A stretch of DNA of 64,000 bases, taken from NCBI RefSeq assembly GCF_000427335.1, contig NZ_ATMR01000094.1, positions 62,001 through 126,000 of the forward strand, given 5' to 3'. Position 1 is the stretch's first letter, and the number at the start of each line of letters is the position of its first letter. The position numbers and the translations under genes are program-made. This stretch comes from Winogradskyella psychrotolerans RS-3. GTDB taxonomy: Bacteria > Bacteroidota > Bacteroidia > Flavobacteriales > Flavobacteriaceae. Shown here in pieces: positions 1 to 9,506 of this stretch. The notes beneath the pieces were generated by a model. It was not told where the DNA came from. It saw only the letters and a program-made list of their open reading frames with translations, and did not search any database.

Positions 1-1
1 A

Positions 2-526
2 ATAAGAGAAGTCGGAATTTCTAATGAAAAAGCTTGGGGAACTATGCGTTATTTAGAAGAATCTAGGCAGCATAATCTACCAAAGATGATTACGATTCAA
101 AATGCGTATTCACTATTATGTCGACCATTTGAAGGAGATTTGGCAGAAGTAGCGCATAGAGAAAATATAGGCTTATTGGCTTATTCACCAATGGCATTTG
201 GTGTCTTATCTGGGAAATATATAAACGGAACAGCGACAAAGGATGCACGCTTAAATGTGTATTCTCATTTTTCGCGCTATAATAGCGCAAATGCCACGGA
301 AGCAGCGAAACGTTATTTGAAAATTGCAGAAGATAACAATATGTCATTGGCACAAATGTCGCTTGCTTTTGTAAATGAACGTCCTTTTGTAACTAGTAAT
401 ATCATTGGAGCAACGAATCTTAAACAATTAGAAGAAAATATAGATAGTATTAATATCTCGTTATCAGATGAGGTTATGGAAGCTATAAACGCTGTGCATG
501 CTGAGATTCCTAACCCTGCAACATAA
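2..526 (+). CDS. Aldo/keto reductase, C-terminal part (5' end outside window)
   Basis: The frame is open from base 2, so the gene starts before the window; about 174 C-terminal residues are visible. The stretch LLAYSPMAFGVLSGKY is the usual aldo/keto reductase barrel motif, and a later SNIIGATNLKQLEENI matches the NADP(H)-binding end of the family. The family reduces aldehydes and ketones with NADPH in the cytosol; the substrate cannot be told from this part. The catalytic Asp/Tyr/Lys/His region lies outside the window. A strong hairpin terminator follows directly. Confidence 0.9.
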   Translation: MREVGISNEKAWGTMRYLEESRQHNLPKMITIQNAYSLLCRPFEGDLAEVAHRENIGLLAYSPMAFGVLSGKYINGTATKDARLNVYSHFSRYNSANATEAAKRYLKIAEDNNMSLAQMSLAFVNERPFVTSNIIGATNLKQLEENIDSINISLSDEVMEAINAVHAEIPNPAT

Positions 527-541
527 GTTAGTTGCTTCATT

Positions 542-578
542 AAAAAAAAGCACTCATGTTTGATGAGTGCTTTTTTTA
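542..578. terminator. Bidirectional intrinsic terminator
   Basis: Nine-base arms AGCACTCAT and ATGAGTGCT (549-557 and 563-571), flanked by an A-run on the left and a T-run on the right. It lies between two convergent genes and can serve both. Confidence 0.85.
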
Positions 579-582
579 TTGA

Positions 583-1053
583 CTAAATTTTAATCTGTCG
601 ATTAATTTGTTCTTGTAAAGAAATAAATGTTTCTGTTCGAGACACTCCTTTGATACTTTGTATTTCTGAGTTGAGCACATGCATTAAGTGTTCATTGTCC
701 TTAGAGAGAATTTTAATAAAAATAGACCAGTTACCTGTAGTGTAATGGCATTCAATCACCTCAGGGATTTTTTGTAATTGCTTTACAGCTTCAGGATTGC
801 TAATGGCTTTATCGAGATAAACTCCAACAAAAGCCATAGTGGTATAGCCTAAAACTTTCGGGTTAATTATAAATTTTGATCCAGCGATAAGTCCCGATTT
901 TTCAAGTTTTTTTAAACGCTGATGTATGGCAGCACCAGAAATACCAACATTACGAGCAATCTCAAGAATGGGTGTTCTGGCATCTTCCATTAAAGCACGC
1001 AGTATTTTTTTATCTATGCCATCGATGTAAATACCGTTATCGTTAATTTTCAT
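583..1053 (-). CDS. Lrp/AsnC family transcriptional regulator
   Basis: 156 residues, the normal length for the family. Residues about 12-60 form the winged helix-turn-helix (DARTPILEIARNVGISGAA, then a recognition helix with HQRLKKLEKSGLI). Residues about 70-150 form the RAM effector-binding domain, with the GYTTMAFVGVYLD strand and a later CHYTTGNWSIFIKI. Lrp/AsnC proteins are DNA-binding oligomers that respond to amino acids. The gene is convergent with the aldo/keto reductase and close to a saccharopine dehydrogenase-like gene, which might be a target, but this is only inferred from position. Confidence 0.92.
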   Translation of the reverse strand: MKINDNGIYIDGIDKKILRALMEDARTPILEIARNVGISGAAIHQRLKKLEKSGLIAGSKFIINPKVLGYTTMAFVGVYLDKAISNPEAVKQLQKIPEVIECHYTTGNWSIFIKILSKDNEHLMHVLNSEIQSIKGVSRTETFISLQEQINRQIKI

Positions 1054-1124
1054 TGGGATTCTTGTTTATAAATTGAAAGTTAAAAATAACGAATCAAATT
1101 CAATATAATTATGATGATATATAG

Positions 1125-1646
1125 TTAATCTTCGTATTCTAATTCCGTAAAAGAACCGATTAAAACGGTAGTATTAGCATTATCTAAAGTAGTTGCAGAA
1201 ATGTTGAAAGTTCCAGAAATAATTCGAATTCCTGTTTCTGTTGGATGTGTTCTATCTTCAGTAATTGTAACATTTCCTGATGTAGAGTAATAACTAATTT
1301 GAGGATTGGCTTGTCTTATAATACCGTGGGTCACAAAATTATTCGAATCGATATCTCCCATTTCCTTTACTGTACCGGAGCTAAAGCCACCAGTGCCATT
1401 TAAAAATAAAGTGACTTGATTTCCACTAGTATCTGCAATATTAATGCTCATGGTATTACCATTTGTTCCTGAGGAAATTAGGTATGTGCCATCTGTAAAA
1501 TTATAATCGTTAAAAGTGCCTCCGTTAATCGTTGCAACCATTCCTGGGTTTTCATTAAGCGGAGGCGAGTTATCGTTATCATCATCGCTACAAGATGTCA
1601 TACAAAGCAATAAAACGAAAATTTTGAGTAAGTGTAGGGTTTTCAT
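1125..1646 (-). CDS. Lipoprotein of unknown function
   Basis: I place the start at the ATG at 1646, because a lipoprotein signal follows at once (LLKIFVLLLCMTSC, lipobox ending in Cys about residue 19); the open frame continues further upstream but without a signal-like start. After the Cys is an acidic linker (SDDDNDN) typical of Bacteroidota surface lipoproteins. The remaining ~140 residues are rich in G, N, T and beta-strand pattern. It loosely resembles the DUF6252-type lipoproteins of flavobacteria, but I cannot assign a function. Confidence 0.7.
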   Translation of the reverse strand: MKTLHLLKIFVLLLCMTSCSDDDNDNSPPLNENPGMVATINGGTFNDYNFTDGTYLISSGTNGNTMSINIADTSGNQVTLFLNGTGGFSSGTVKEMGDIDSNNFVTHGIIRQANPQISYYSTSGNVTITEDRTHPTETGIRIISGTFNISATTLDNANTTVLIGSFTELEYED

Positions 1647-1757
1647 GTTTTTTAAATTTGGGTACTTATTTGATTTTTGGTTAATTACGGTGTCAATATA
1701 CAATTTTTTAAATAACGGTAATTGGTTAAATGAAATAAGAAAAAAAACATAATCAGA

Positions 1758-3122
1758 TTAAGCATTAAGCGGATTATAACCTAAATAAGGGACTTCATAC
1801 TCTTTAAATATAATATCATAAGATTCTAATTCTTTTAAAATTGGAGTATAAACTTCTTTTGTTATTGGAATTTGAACTCCTGGTGTTTTTATTTTACCAT
1901 TCAGGATAGCTAAAGTCGCAATGGCAACTGGTAAACCTACTGTTTTGGCCATTGCAGTATAGGTTTGGTCTTTTCCAAGGGTAACCATTGTAGAATCAAT
2001 TTGATATTTATTGCCATCAAGTTCGTAGCCAAATTTATGATACATTACGATCATATCTTTGTCGTTTTCGCTTAATGTCCAGCTATCCATTAATATTTTC
2101 TGAAGGATTTGAGCAGGAGTGCCTTTATCAAGTCCTACCATTTTTTTAGGATTAAAAATGTCGAGTTCTAAGAACTTTTCCCAAACAGTATCATCTTGGT
2201 CAATTTTTAAGGCATGTCTAAATTTAAGCTCCACTGAATCCGTTGGACTGTATGGTAAAAAGGAATTTACAAAATCACGGTAACTCATATTGGTACTATC
2301 ATCAATAGTGTAGCTATCATCTGTCATTCCTAATTGTACAAAGACGTTCCATGCTCTACTAAAACCAACACGTCGAATGGTACCTCTATATAATGTTTTG
2401 ATATGATCTAATCCATAAACTTTCTGATATTTTAGAGAATCTCGGTTAGCATAACCTTCAAAACGGCCATAACCTTCAACATCTAAAAATTCGGTACGTC
2501 TAAACAAACGATTGTAGGGTATGTATTTAAATTGGTTCTCCTGCAGAAATTTTGCAGCTCCACCTTGTCCGGCAACAACTACGTTTCTTGGGTTCCATGT
2601 AAATTTATAGTTCCAAAGATTGTTGTCGCTTTCGGGTGCTACTAAACCACCTGTAAACGATTCAAATAAAATCAATTTTCCACCTTTGTCTCTAATACGA
2701 TCAATGACATGCATAGCACTCATATGATCAACGCCAGGATCTACACCAATTTCATTCATAAAGATGAGGTTATTGGCTTTGGCATCTTCGTCTAAGGCTT
2801 GCATTTCTGGACTTACATAAGACGCCGTAACCATATTCTTTTTGTAGGTAATACAATCTTTGGCAACTTCTACATGAAAACGTGCAGGGAGCATTGAGAC
2901 CACTATATCTGCTTTCTTAACAGCAGCAACTCTAGATTCTGCATTAAATACATCTAAATGAATAACGTCTGTATTAGGATGATCGCCAACGAGCTTTTTA
3001 GCGTAGTCTACATTGAGATCTCCAATGGTGATATGAAGCTTTTCGGATTGAGAATTATCGAGTAAATATTTTATAAGATAAGAACAAGATTTTCCTGCTC
3101 CAATGATTAATATGTTTCGCAT
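1758..3122 (-). CDS. Saccharopine dehydrogenase family protein
   Basis: 454 residues. The N-terminus has a Rossmann nucleotide-binding motif (ILIIGAGKSCSYLIKYLL), and the central NEIGVDPGVDHMSAM is the signature of saccharopine dehydrogenase/homospermidine synthase-like proteins. In this family the enzyme oxidises saccharopine to glutamate plus 2-aminoadipate semialdehyde in lysine metabolism, using NAD(P). Length and domain order (Rossmann fold, then C-terminal catalytic half) are complete. It is transcribed toward the lipoprotein gene. The family is certain; the exact substrate is inferred. Confidence 0.85.
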   Translation of the reverse strand: MRNILIIGAGKSCSYLIKYLLDNSQSEKLHITIGDLNVDYAKKLVGDHPNTDVIHLDVFNAESRVAAVKKADIVVSMLPARFHVEVAKDCITYKKNMVTASYVSPEMQALDEDAKANNLIFMNEIGVDPGVDHMSAMHVIDRIRDKGGKLILFESFTGGLVAPESDNNLWNYKFTWNPRNVVVAGQGGAAKFLQENQFKYIPYNRLFRRTEFLDVEGYGRFEGYANRDSLKYQKVYGLDHIKTLYRGTIRRVGFSRAWNVFVQLGMTDDSYTIDDSTNMSYRDFVNSFLPYSPTDSVELKFRHALKIDQDDTVWEKFLELDIFNPKKMVGLDKGTPAQILQKILMDSWTLSENDKDMIVMYHKFGYELDGNKYQIDSTMVTLGKDQTYTAMAKTVGLPVAIATLAILNGKIKTPGVQIPITKEVYTPILKELESYDIIFKEYEVPYLGYNPLNA

Positions 3123-3256
3123 AATGAGTTTATATAACTAATTTTGTATTGAATTTATGCAAGCATTTTGAGTTTTAGTAAAAATGCTTAAATAAATTCT
3201 TCGTACGAATGTAACAAATACAAGAGGCATAATAAACCGAATTCACATTTTTAATT

Positions 3257-3644
3257 ATGAACAAGAGATTATTAGTTACCGGATCAGTTTTAGGAATATT
3301 AGGTATTATTTTGGGTGCTTTTGCTGCACATGGTTTAGAGAAGTTGGTTGATTCTAATGCGATTAAAACCTTTGAGACAGGTGTGCGCTATCAAATATAT
3401 CATGCTTTTTTTCTCCTAATTTTAGGGAGTACATCATTTGTAAGTTTAAAACAAAAAAGATTATTTTTATTTGGTTTTATTGGGGGTTATTTTCTTTTCT
3501 GGCTCTATATATGGGCTGGCAACAAATTCACTTTCTGGCTTCGATTTTAAATCTATTGCTTTAATGACTCCTGTCGGTGGATTATTGCTTATAATGTCTT
3601 GGGTAATAATGTTAATAGGCATTATAAAAAATAAGATGGATTAA
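3257..3644 (+). CDS. DUF423 small membrane protein, interrupted by a one-base frameshift
   Basis: The first part reads as a DUF423 protein (LGIILGAFAAHGLEKL, then YQIYHAFFLL). At the G5 run 3482-3486 the frame goes wrong and would stop at 3550. Reading with one G fewer gives FSGSIYGLATNS and MTPVGGLLLIMSWV, the conserved C-terminal half, ending at a stop at 3642-3644. The joined protein is about 128 residues with four membrane segments, the normal size. The function of DUF423 is unknown. The indel may be a sequencing error or a real null or phase-variable allele. Confidence 0.8.
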
Positions 3645-3659
3645 TATAAATCAAAGGTG

Positions 3660-3686
3660 TTGTTTCAAAATAATATTATAATTTTG
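3660..3686 (+). promoter_or_regulatory. pckA promoter, Bacteroidota type
   Basis: A TAATTTTG -7 element (3679-3686) fits the Bacteroidota TAnnTTTG consensus, with a TTG -33-like element at 3660-3662, and lies 23 bases before the pckA start codon. Confidence 0.65.
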
Positions 3687-3709
3687 CAGCACTAAACAAC
3701 ACAAATATT

Positions 3710-5326
3710 ATGGCAAATCATTCCCAATCAACGAAAACGATTTCGTTGGATCAATATGGAATTAAAAATGCAAAAGTAAATTATCAATTATCTTCAGATG
3801 AATTGCATGCTGAAACAATTTCTAAAGGCCAAGGCGTAGAATCGTCGTCAGGTGCTTTAGCAGTTAATACAGGTGAGTTTACAGGTCGTTCTCCAATGGA
3901 TAGATTTATTGTGAAAGATGATATCACTAAAGACAAAGTTTGGTGGGGAAACATCAATATTGCTTTTGATAGTGATAAGTTTCAGAAGCTTTATGATAAA
4001 GTCGTTGATTATTTATCTGAAAAAGAAATCTATGTACGCGATAGTTACGCTTGTGCAGATGAGGATTACAAATTAAATATTAGAGTTATTAATGAGTATT
4101 CTTGGAGCAACATGTTTGCGTATAACATGTTTTTACGTCCAACGGAAGCTGAATTAGAAAACTTTTCACCAGAATGGACTGTGGTAAACGCGCCAGGTTT
4201 TATGGCTGATCCTGAAGTTGATGGTACACGCCAACATAACTTTGCGATTTTAGATTTTACACGTAAGATTGCTTTAATCGGTGGGACTGGTTATACAGGT
4301 GAAATTAAAAAAGGAATTTTCTCAGCATTAAATTTCATTCTTCCAGTATTTAAAGATACGTTACCAATGCATTGTAGTGCCAATGTAGGTAAAGATGGTG
4401 ATACGTCTATTTTCTTCGGCTTATCCGGAACAGGAAAAACAACACTTTCTACCGATCCTAATCGTAGTTTAATTGGTGATGATGAACATGGATGGACAAA
4501 AGAAAATACCGTGTTTAATTTTGAAGGTGGTTGTTACGCTAAAGTAATTAACCTATCTCAAGAACAAGAGCCTGAGATTTTTGCTGCGATTAAAAAAGGA
4601 GCCATTTTAGAAAATGTAATTATGGATGATAAGGGCAACGTCGATTTTGCTGATACCTCTATTACTCAAAACACAAGAGTTAGTTATCCAATCTACCATA
4701 TAGAGAATATTAGAAAACCTTCTGTGGGTGAAAATCCTAAGAATATATTTTTCTTAACGGCAGATGCTTTTGGTGTTTTGCCTCCGATATCTAAACTGAC
4801 TCCAAGTCAAGCAGCATACCATTTTATTTCTGGGTATACAGCTAAGGTTGCTGGAACAGAAGCTGGAGTCGTAGAGCCAGTACCAAGTTTTTCTGCTTGT
4901 TTTGGAGCTCCATTTATGCCGTTACATCCAACTGAATATGCTGATATGTTAAGCAAAAAAATGCTGGAAGCAGGTGTTAATGTTTGGCTGATCAACACCG
5001 GTTGGACAGGTGGTCCTTACGGAGTTGGGACACGTATGAAGTTAAAGTATACACGTGCCATGATTAATGCAGCATTAAATGGTGAATTAGGCGACTATAC
5101 TTATGAAGATTATCATATCCATTCCGTATTTGGAGTGGCACAACCAAGAAGTTGTCCTGGAGTACCAACAGAAGTGTTGAGTCCAAGAACGACTTGGAAT
5201 GACGATAAAGCTTATTATACTATGGCATTTAAATTATCTAATGCGTTTAGAGAGAACTTTAAGAAGTTTGAGTCTTATGCTTCAGAAGAAGTAAGACGTG
5301 GTGGTCCACAACGTTATGCATTCTAG
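3710..5326 (+). CDS. pckA: Phosphoenolpyruvate carboxykinase (ATP)
   Basis: 538 residues, full length. This cytosolic enzyme converts oxaloacetate plus ATP to phosphoenolpyruvate, CO2 and ADP, the first committed step of gluconeogenesis. The P-loop GLSGTGKTTLS near residue 240, the following DDEHGW metal-binding motif and the N-terminal RSPMDRF substrate-binding motif are intact. It is transcribed alone from the promoter just upstream and ends at a strong terminator. The identification is secure. Confidence 0.97.
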   Translation: MANHSQSTKTISLDQYGIKNAKVNYQLSSDELHAETISKGQGVESSSGALAVNTGEFTGRSPMDRFIVKDDITKDKVWWGNINIAFDSDKFQKLYDKVVDYLSEKEIYVRDSYACADEDYKLNIRVINEYSWSNMFAYNMFLRPTEAELENFSPEWTVVNAPGFMADPEVDGTRQHNFAILDFTRKIALIGGTGYTGEIKKGIFSALNFILPVFKDTLPMHCSANVGKDGDTSIFFGLSGTGKTTLSTDPNRSLIGDDEHGWTKENTVFNFEGGCYAKVINLSQEQEPEIFAAIKKGAILENVIMDDKGNVDFADTSITQNTRVSYPIYHIENIRKPSVGENPKNIFFLTADAFGVLPPISKLTPSQAAYHFISGYTAKVAGTEAGVVEPVPSFSACFGAPFMPLHPTEYADMLSKKMLEAGVNVWLINTGWTGGPYGVGTRMKLKYTRAMINAALNGELGDYTYEDYHIHSVFGVAQPRSCPGVPTEVLSPRTTWNDDKAYYTMAFKLSNAFRENFKKFESYASEEVRRGGPQRYAF

Positions 5327-5344
5327 ATCATAACTTATATAAAC

Positions 5345-5382
5345 TAAAAAAGCGATTCTAAAATTTAGAATCGCTTTTTTTT
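5345..5382. terminator. Intrinsic terminator between pckA and hemD
   Basis: Perfect 12-base arms AGCGATTCTAAA and TTTAGAATCGCT (5351-5375) with A-tract and T-tract flanks, so it can terminate both convergent genes. Confidence 0.88.
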
Positions 5383-5399
5383 ATATCTAATAGTTTGTA

Positions 5400-6148
5400 C
5401 TATTTACCTTTATTTACGGAATCAATATACTTCTGTAAAGCCATTGTCATTGAAGGTGTTTCTGGAGTTGGTGCAGCGATATCTACACGCATTCCCTTTT
5501 CTTCAACTGCTTTAACGGTTGTGTTTCCAAATACAGCAATACGTGTATTTTTTGTTCAAAATTAGGAAAGTTATGGAATAAAGAATCTATACCTGAAGGG
5601 CTAAAGAATACCAAAATATCATAATACACATCAGCCAAATCAGATAAATCACTAATAACCGTTTTGTAAAACGTAGCTTGTTTCCAATTAACACCTAATT
5701 CGTTTAATAATTCAGGTATAACAGGTTTAACTTTATCTGTTGTTGGTAATAAAAACGATTCGTCTTTATATTTTTTAATCAAAGGCATTAGATCTTCAAA
5801 CGTACGCTTCCCAACGTAAATTTTACGCTTTCTATAAACCACATATTTCTGTAGATAATAGGCAACAGCTTCAGACTGGCAGAAATACTTCATAGAATCT
5901 GGCACTTTAAAGCGCATTTCATCTGCAACTCTAAAGAAATGATCTACTGAATTTCTACTTGTAAGTATAATGGCTGTGTACTTTGTAAGATCTACTTTTT
6001 GCTGTCTCACATCCTTAGAGGAAACACCTTCAACATGAATAAAGGGTCTAAAGTCCACTTTTACTTTTTGCTTTTCTTGCAAATCAAAGTATGGGGAGTT
6101 TTCTATTTTAGGCTCTGGTTGTGATACTAAAATTGTTTTCACTTTCAT
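5400..6148 (-). CDS. hemD: Uroporphyrinogen-III synthase, interrupted by a one-base frameshift
   Basis: HemD closes hydroxymethylbilane to uroporphyrinogen III in haem synthesis. Residues 1-198 read as a HemD protein (KTILVSQPEP at the start, TSRNSVDHFF, LLPTTDKVKPVIPELL, VFFSPSGIDSLF). At the T6 run 5548-5553 one base appears to be missing: as it stands the frame ends at 5483, but adding one base restores RIAVFGNTTVKAVEEKG and a C-terminus ending at the stop at 5400-5402, giving about 249 residues, the normal size. It is followed 16 bases upstream by the DUF4271 gene, a common flavobacterial arrangement. Because haem synthesis is usually essential, I think the indel is a sequence error. Confidence 0.85.
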
Positions 6149-6164
6149 ACGTAAACGGGGTGTT

Positions 6165-6815
6165 TTAAACGTTATACTCCCTAATTACCTTAAATAAAAG
6201 TATATAAGGGCTAATTTCGAGAGCGCAAAGATACAATAAAAAATAGAAAAAATTTGGATTTATTGATTTTTGATGGGTTTTGAATGAAGATAAAAATCCA
6301 ATGGCGTTTATAAGGCAAACAATAGAGATTGCTGAGATTATGATAATATTCATAGGTATGTCTGTATACAGTAAAAATAAATTTGCCATTAAAAAAACGA
6401 GACCAGAAAAATTCTTAAAGGTTGTCTTTTGAAATAAGTAATCATCTATTAAACTATCAATTTCAAAAAGGCTCCCAATAAGGCGTTCCAAAAGTGTTTT
6501 TATAATAATAACAGTAGAGACAGCAAACGTTAGTTTTAAGAATGACATCAGCTCAAAATGAACAGGTGTTACAAACGTATTGTAAGCAAAATAGATAAAA
6601 ATACTTAGGGATAGCGAAAGGTTAATAAACAGAAAGCTATCAAATTGATCTATAAATTTTTGATCCTTAGCGTATATCTTAAGGTATTTTGAATTACCAA
6701 TGACATACAAGAAATCGTTGAAGCGAAGTGTGTTTAAATATTTAGCAACCACGATGGTAAACAATCCTATGATTGTAAAAATGGTAAACCACTCGTGTGT
6801 TATATAATTTCGCAT
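6165..6815 (-). CDS. DUF4271 integral membrane protein
   Basis: 216 residues with about six predicted hydrophobic segments spread over the whole length (for example FTIIGLFTIVVAKYL at the N-terminus and FVTPVHFELMSFLKL in the middle). Such DUF4271 proteins lie beside hemD in many flavobacteria; their function is unknown. It is upstream of hemD with 16 bases between them, so the two are probably cotranscribed. The family call rests on length, topology and neighbourhood. Confidence 0.75.
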   Translation of the reverse strand: MRNYITHEWFTIFTIIGLFTIVVAKYLNTLRFNDFLYVIGNSKYLKIYAKDQKFIDQFDSFLFINLSLSLSIFIYFAYNTFVTPVHFELMSFLKLTFAVSTVIIIKTLLERLIGSLFEIDSLIDDYLFQKTTFKNFSGLVFLMANLFLLYTDIPMNIIIISAISIVCLINAIGFLSSFKTHQKSINPNFFYFLLYLCALEISPYILLFKVIREYNV

Positions 6816-6962
6816 GCCGCTAAATTATAAAAAAATGAGCTTACAATTAGAAGTACGATTCATAACTATCAAAAAAGTTAATTACAGTATATAATCCATT
6901 AAAAACTTTATTTTTGTTGAAATTCTAAGAAGTCGCTCCAACGAGTGTTTAAAAGTGAGTTA

Positions 6963-7681
6963 ATGTCTGACGCAATTGTCATAATCCCGACCTATAATGA
7001 GATTGAAAATATAGAATCAATCATCAGAGCTGTGTTTTCACAGTCAAAGGAATTCCATGTACTTATTGTGGATGATAACTCACCAGATAAAACAGCAGAT
7101 ACCGTTAAACAGTTACAACAAGAATTTAAGGATCAATTATTTTTGTTAGAACGCAATGAAAAAAGTGGATTAGGATCCGCTTATATTGCAGGGTTTGAAT
7201 GGGCTTTAGGAAAATCGTATCAATATGTTTTTGAAATGGATGCCGATTTTTCACACAATCCAGATGATCTTTCTAGATTGTATAAAGCTTGTGTTGCTGG
7301 TGCAGATGTCGCTGTTGGATCGAGATATGTAAAAGGTATTACAGTTGTTAATTGGCCAATGTCTCGTATTTTGTTATCTTATGGAGCATCACGTTATGTG
7401 AGATTAATAACACGAATGAAAGTTAAGGATTCTACAGCAGGATTTATATGTTATAAAAGATCTGTTTTAGAAGCCATAAATCTTAAGAAAATAGAGTTTG
7501 TAGGTTACGCGTTTCAAATTGAAATGAAATTCAAAGCCCACAAAAAGGTTTTAAAATTGTAGAAATACCAGTTATTTTTAAAGATAGAACAAAAGGAAAA
7601 TCTAAAATGAGTGGAGGTATTATTACCGAAGCTATATTTGGAGTAGTTAGTTTAAAATTAAAAAGCTTATTTGCTAAGTAA
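6963..7681 (+). CDS. Polyprenol monophosphomannose synthase-like glycosyltransferase (GT2), frameshifted
   Basis: I choose the ATG at 6963 (MSDAIVIIPTYNE), since the GT2 fold starts here; the earlier GTG at 6945 adds no known sequence. VIIPTYNEIENI, LIVDDNSPDKTAD and the MDADFSHNP metal-binding motif match dolichyl/polyprenyl-phosphate mannose synthases, which transfer mannose from GDP-mannose to a lipid phosphate at the inner face of the membrane. At 7541-7550 a base seems missing: the frame as it stands stops at 7562, while adding a G yields KKGFKIVEIPVIFKDRTKG and an end at 7681 (about 239 residues). It is followed 6 bases later by dihydroorotase. Confidence 0.85.
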
Positions 7682-7687
7682 AGATAC

Positions 7688-9031
7688 ATGAAGCGAAATA
7701 CCCTCATAAAAAACGCAAGAATTGTTAACGAAGGAAAAATTGTTGAAGGTGACATTCTTATTGAAGATAATATTATAAAAGAGATTGACACATCAATAAG
7801 TGTTAAGTCTGCTGATATTTTGGTTATTGATGTAGAAGGGAATTATGTTTTTCCAGGAATGATAGATGACCAAGTGCATTTTAGAGAACCAGGACTCACA
7901 CATAAAGGAAATATAGAATCGGAATCTAGAGCAGCTATTGCTGGTGGAATTACGTCTTTCATTGAGATGCCAAATACCAATCCACAAACGACAACGGTAG
8001 AAAAGTTAGAAGAGAAATTTGCCATTGCAGCAAACTCATCTTACGCTAATTATTCGTTTATGTTTGGTGGCACCAATGATAATTTGGATGAAATTTTAAA
8101 GGTGGATCCCAAAACGGTTGCAGGTCTAAAACTATTTTTAGGCTCTTCTACAGGAAATATGCTCGTAGACGATCCTAAAGTGATTGAAAAAATATTTTCG
8201 AGTACTGATATGGTTATATCTGTACATTGTGAGGATGAAGCGACTATAAAGGCAAACTTAGCGAAATATAAGGAGGAATATGGTGATGATATTCCTATGG
8301 AAATGCATCCTAAAATCCGAAGTGAAGAGGCGTGTTACATATCATCTTCAAAAGCGATTGAATTAGCTAAGAAAACAGGGGCAAGGTTACATGTGTTTCA
8401 TCTGTCTACAGGAAAGGAAACAAGTTTATTCTCGAATAAAATTCCATTAAAAGACAAAAAGATTACAGCTGAGGTCTGTGTGCATCACTTGATGTTTTCA
8501 GAAGAAGATTATGCTAAAAAAGGAAGCCATATTAAGTGGAATCCTGCAGTGAAAACATCGAAAGATAGAGATCAACTCTGGAAAGCATTATTAGATGACA
8601 GAATAGATGTCATTGCTACAGATCATGCTCCGCATACTTTAGAAGAGAAAAATAATAAGTATACAAGTGCACCTTCCGGAGGACCATTAGTACAACATGC
8701 GTTGATGGCTTTGATGGAAGCACATCACCAAGGAAAAATTTCCGTAGAAAAAATTGTTGAGAAAGCCTGCCATAATCCGGCTATACTGTTTAATGTTGAA
8801 AAACGTGGTTATATTAAAGAAGGCTATTTTGCAGATTTAGTAATTATAGATCCTCAAAGTCCTTGGACGGTTAATAAGAGTAATATTCTATACAAATGTG
8901 GTTGGTCTCCGTTTGAAGGTAACACCTTTAAAAGCAGAATCACACATACGTTTGTGAACGGTCAATTGGTATATAATAATTTCAATGTTTTAGAGGTTAA
9001 AGCAGGACAACGACTAACTTTTGATAGATAA
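7688..9031 (+). CDS. pyrC: Dihydroorotase
   Basis: 447 residues, the class I dihydroorotase length. The enzyme cyclises carbamoyl-aspartate to dihydroorotate in pyrimidine synthesis. Conserved parts: [16 protein letters not shown] near residue 60, [14 protein letters not shown], and ATDHAPHT with the catalytic Asp. The usual first zinc ligand of the HxH motif is Gln here (QVHFRE), which I recall for Bacteroidota relatives, so it may be a lineage feature. It follows the mannose synthase-like gene closely and its stop lies just before the DUF4296 start, so the three look like an operon. Confidence 0.9.
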   Translation: MKRNTLIKNARIVNEGKIVEGDILIEDNIIKEIDTSISVKSADILVIDVEGNYVFPGMIDDQVHFREPGLTHKGNIESESRAAIAGGITSFIEMPNTNPQTTTVEKLEEKFAIAANSSYANYSFMFGGTNDNLDEILKVDPKTVAGLKLFLGSSTGNMLVDDPKVIEKIFSSTDMVISVHCEDEATIKANLAKYKEEYGDDIPMEMHPKIRSEEACYISSSKAIELAKKTGARLHVFHLSTGKETSLFSNKIPLKDKKITAEVCVHHLMFSEEDYAKKGSHIKWNPAVKTSKDRDQLWKALLDDRIDVIATDHAPHTLEEKNNKYTSAPSGGPLVQHALMALMEAHHQGKISVEKIVEKACHNPAILFNVEKRGYIKEGYFADLVIIDPQSPWTVNKSNILYKCGWSPFEGNTFKSRITHTFVNGQLVYNNFNVLEVKAGQRLTFDR

Positions 9032-9032
9032 G

Positions 9033-9506
9033 ATGTTAAAGCGAATCAGTATTATATTGGTATTAGGTATTTTAATTTTTGCCTGCGATGGTATTAACAA
9101 ACCAATAAAACCAGATAATTTGATATCTAAAGCACAAATGACGGATTTGCTTTACGATCTGTATTTAGTGAATGCATCAAAAGGTGTTAACAGATCCACT
9201 TTAGAAAAAAATTATTTCGATCCGGAATTCTACATTTTAAAAAAACATAATGTAGATAGCACTCGGTTTGCAGAAAGTAACAACTATTACGCTTATGAAA
9301 CCGAAACGTATAAAGCGATTGTTGATGAGGTAAAAGAGCGACTAGAATCTGAAAAACAACATTTTGAAGACATAAGAGAAATAGAGGCTGATTCTATAAA
9401 ACAACTTAGAGATTCAATTGCTATGGTAAAAAAAACAACTAAAGATTCTATTCGGAAAACTTTTGATAAGACTGCTTTAAAAAAAATGAAGCCTAATAAT
9501 CCTTAA
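9033..9506 (+). CDS. DUF4296 lipoprotein
   Basis: The ATG at 9033, one base past the dihydroorotase stop, is preferred over the TTG at 9021 because it starts a lipoprotein signal directly (MLKRISIILVLGILIFAC, lipobox Cys 18). The body has an alpha-helical domain with LYDLYLVNAS, typical of DUF4296, and a long charged C-terminal helix. Function unknown; likely outer-membrane anchored. It overlaps the convergent epimerase gene by 14 bases at the 3' end. Confidence 0.8.
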   Translation: MLKRISIILVLGILIFACDGINKPIKPDNLISKAQMTDLLYDLYLVNASKGVNRSTLEKNYFDPEFYILKKHNVDSTRFAESNNYYAYETETYKAIVDEVKERLESEKQHFEDIREIEADSIKQLRDSIAMVKKTTKDSIRKTFDKTALKKMKPNNP

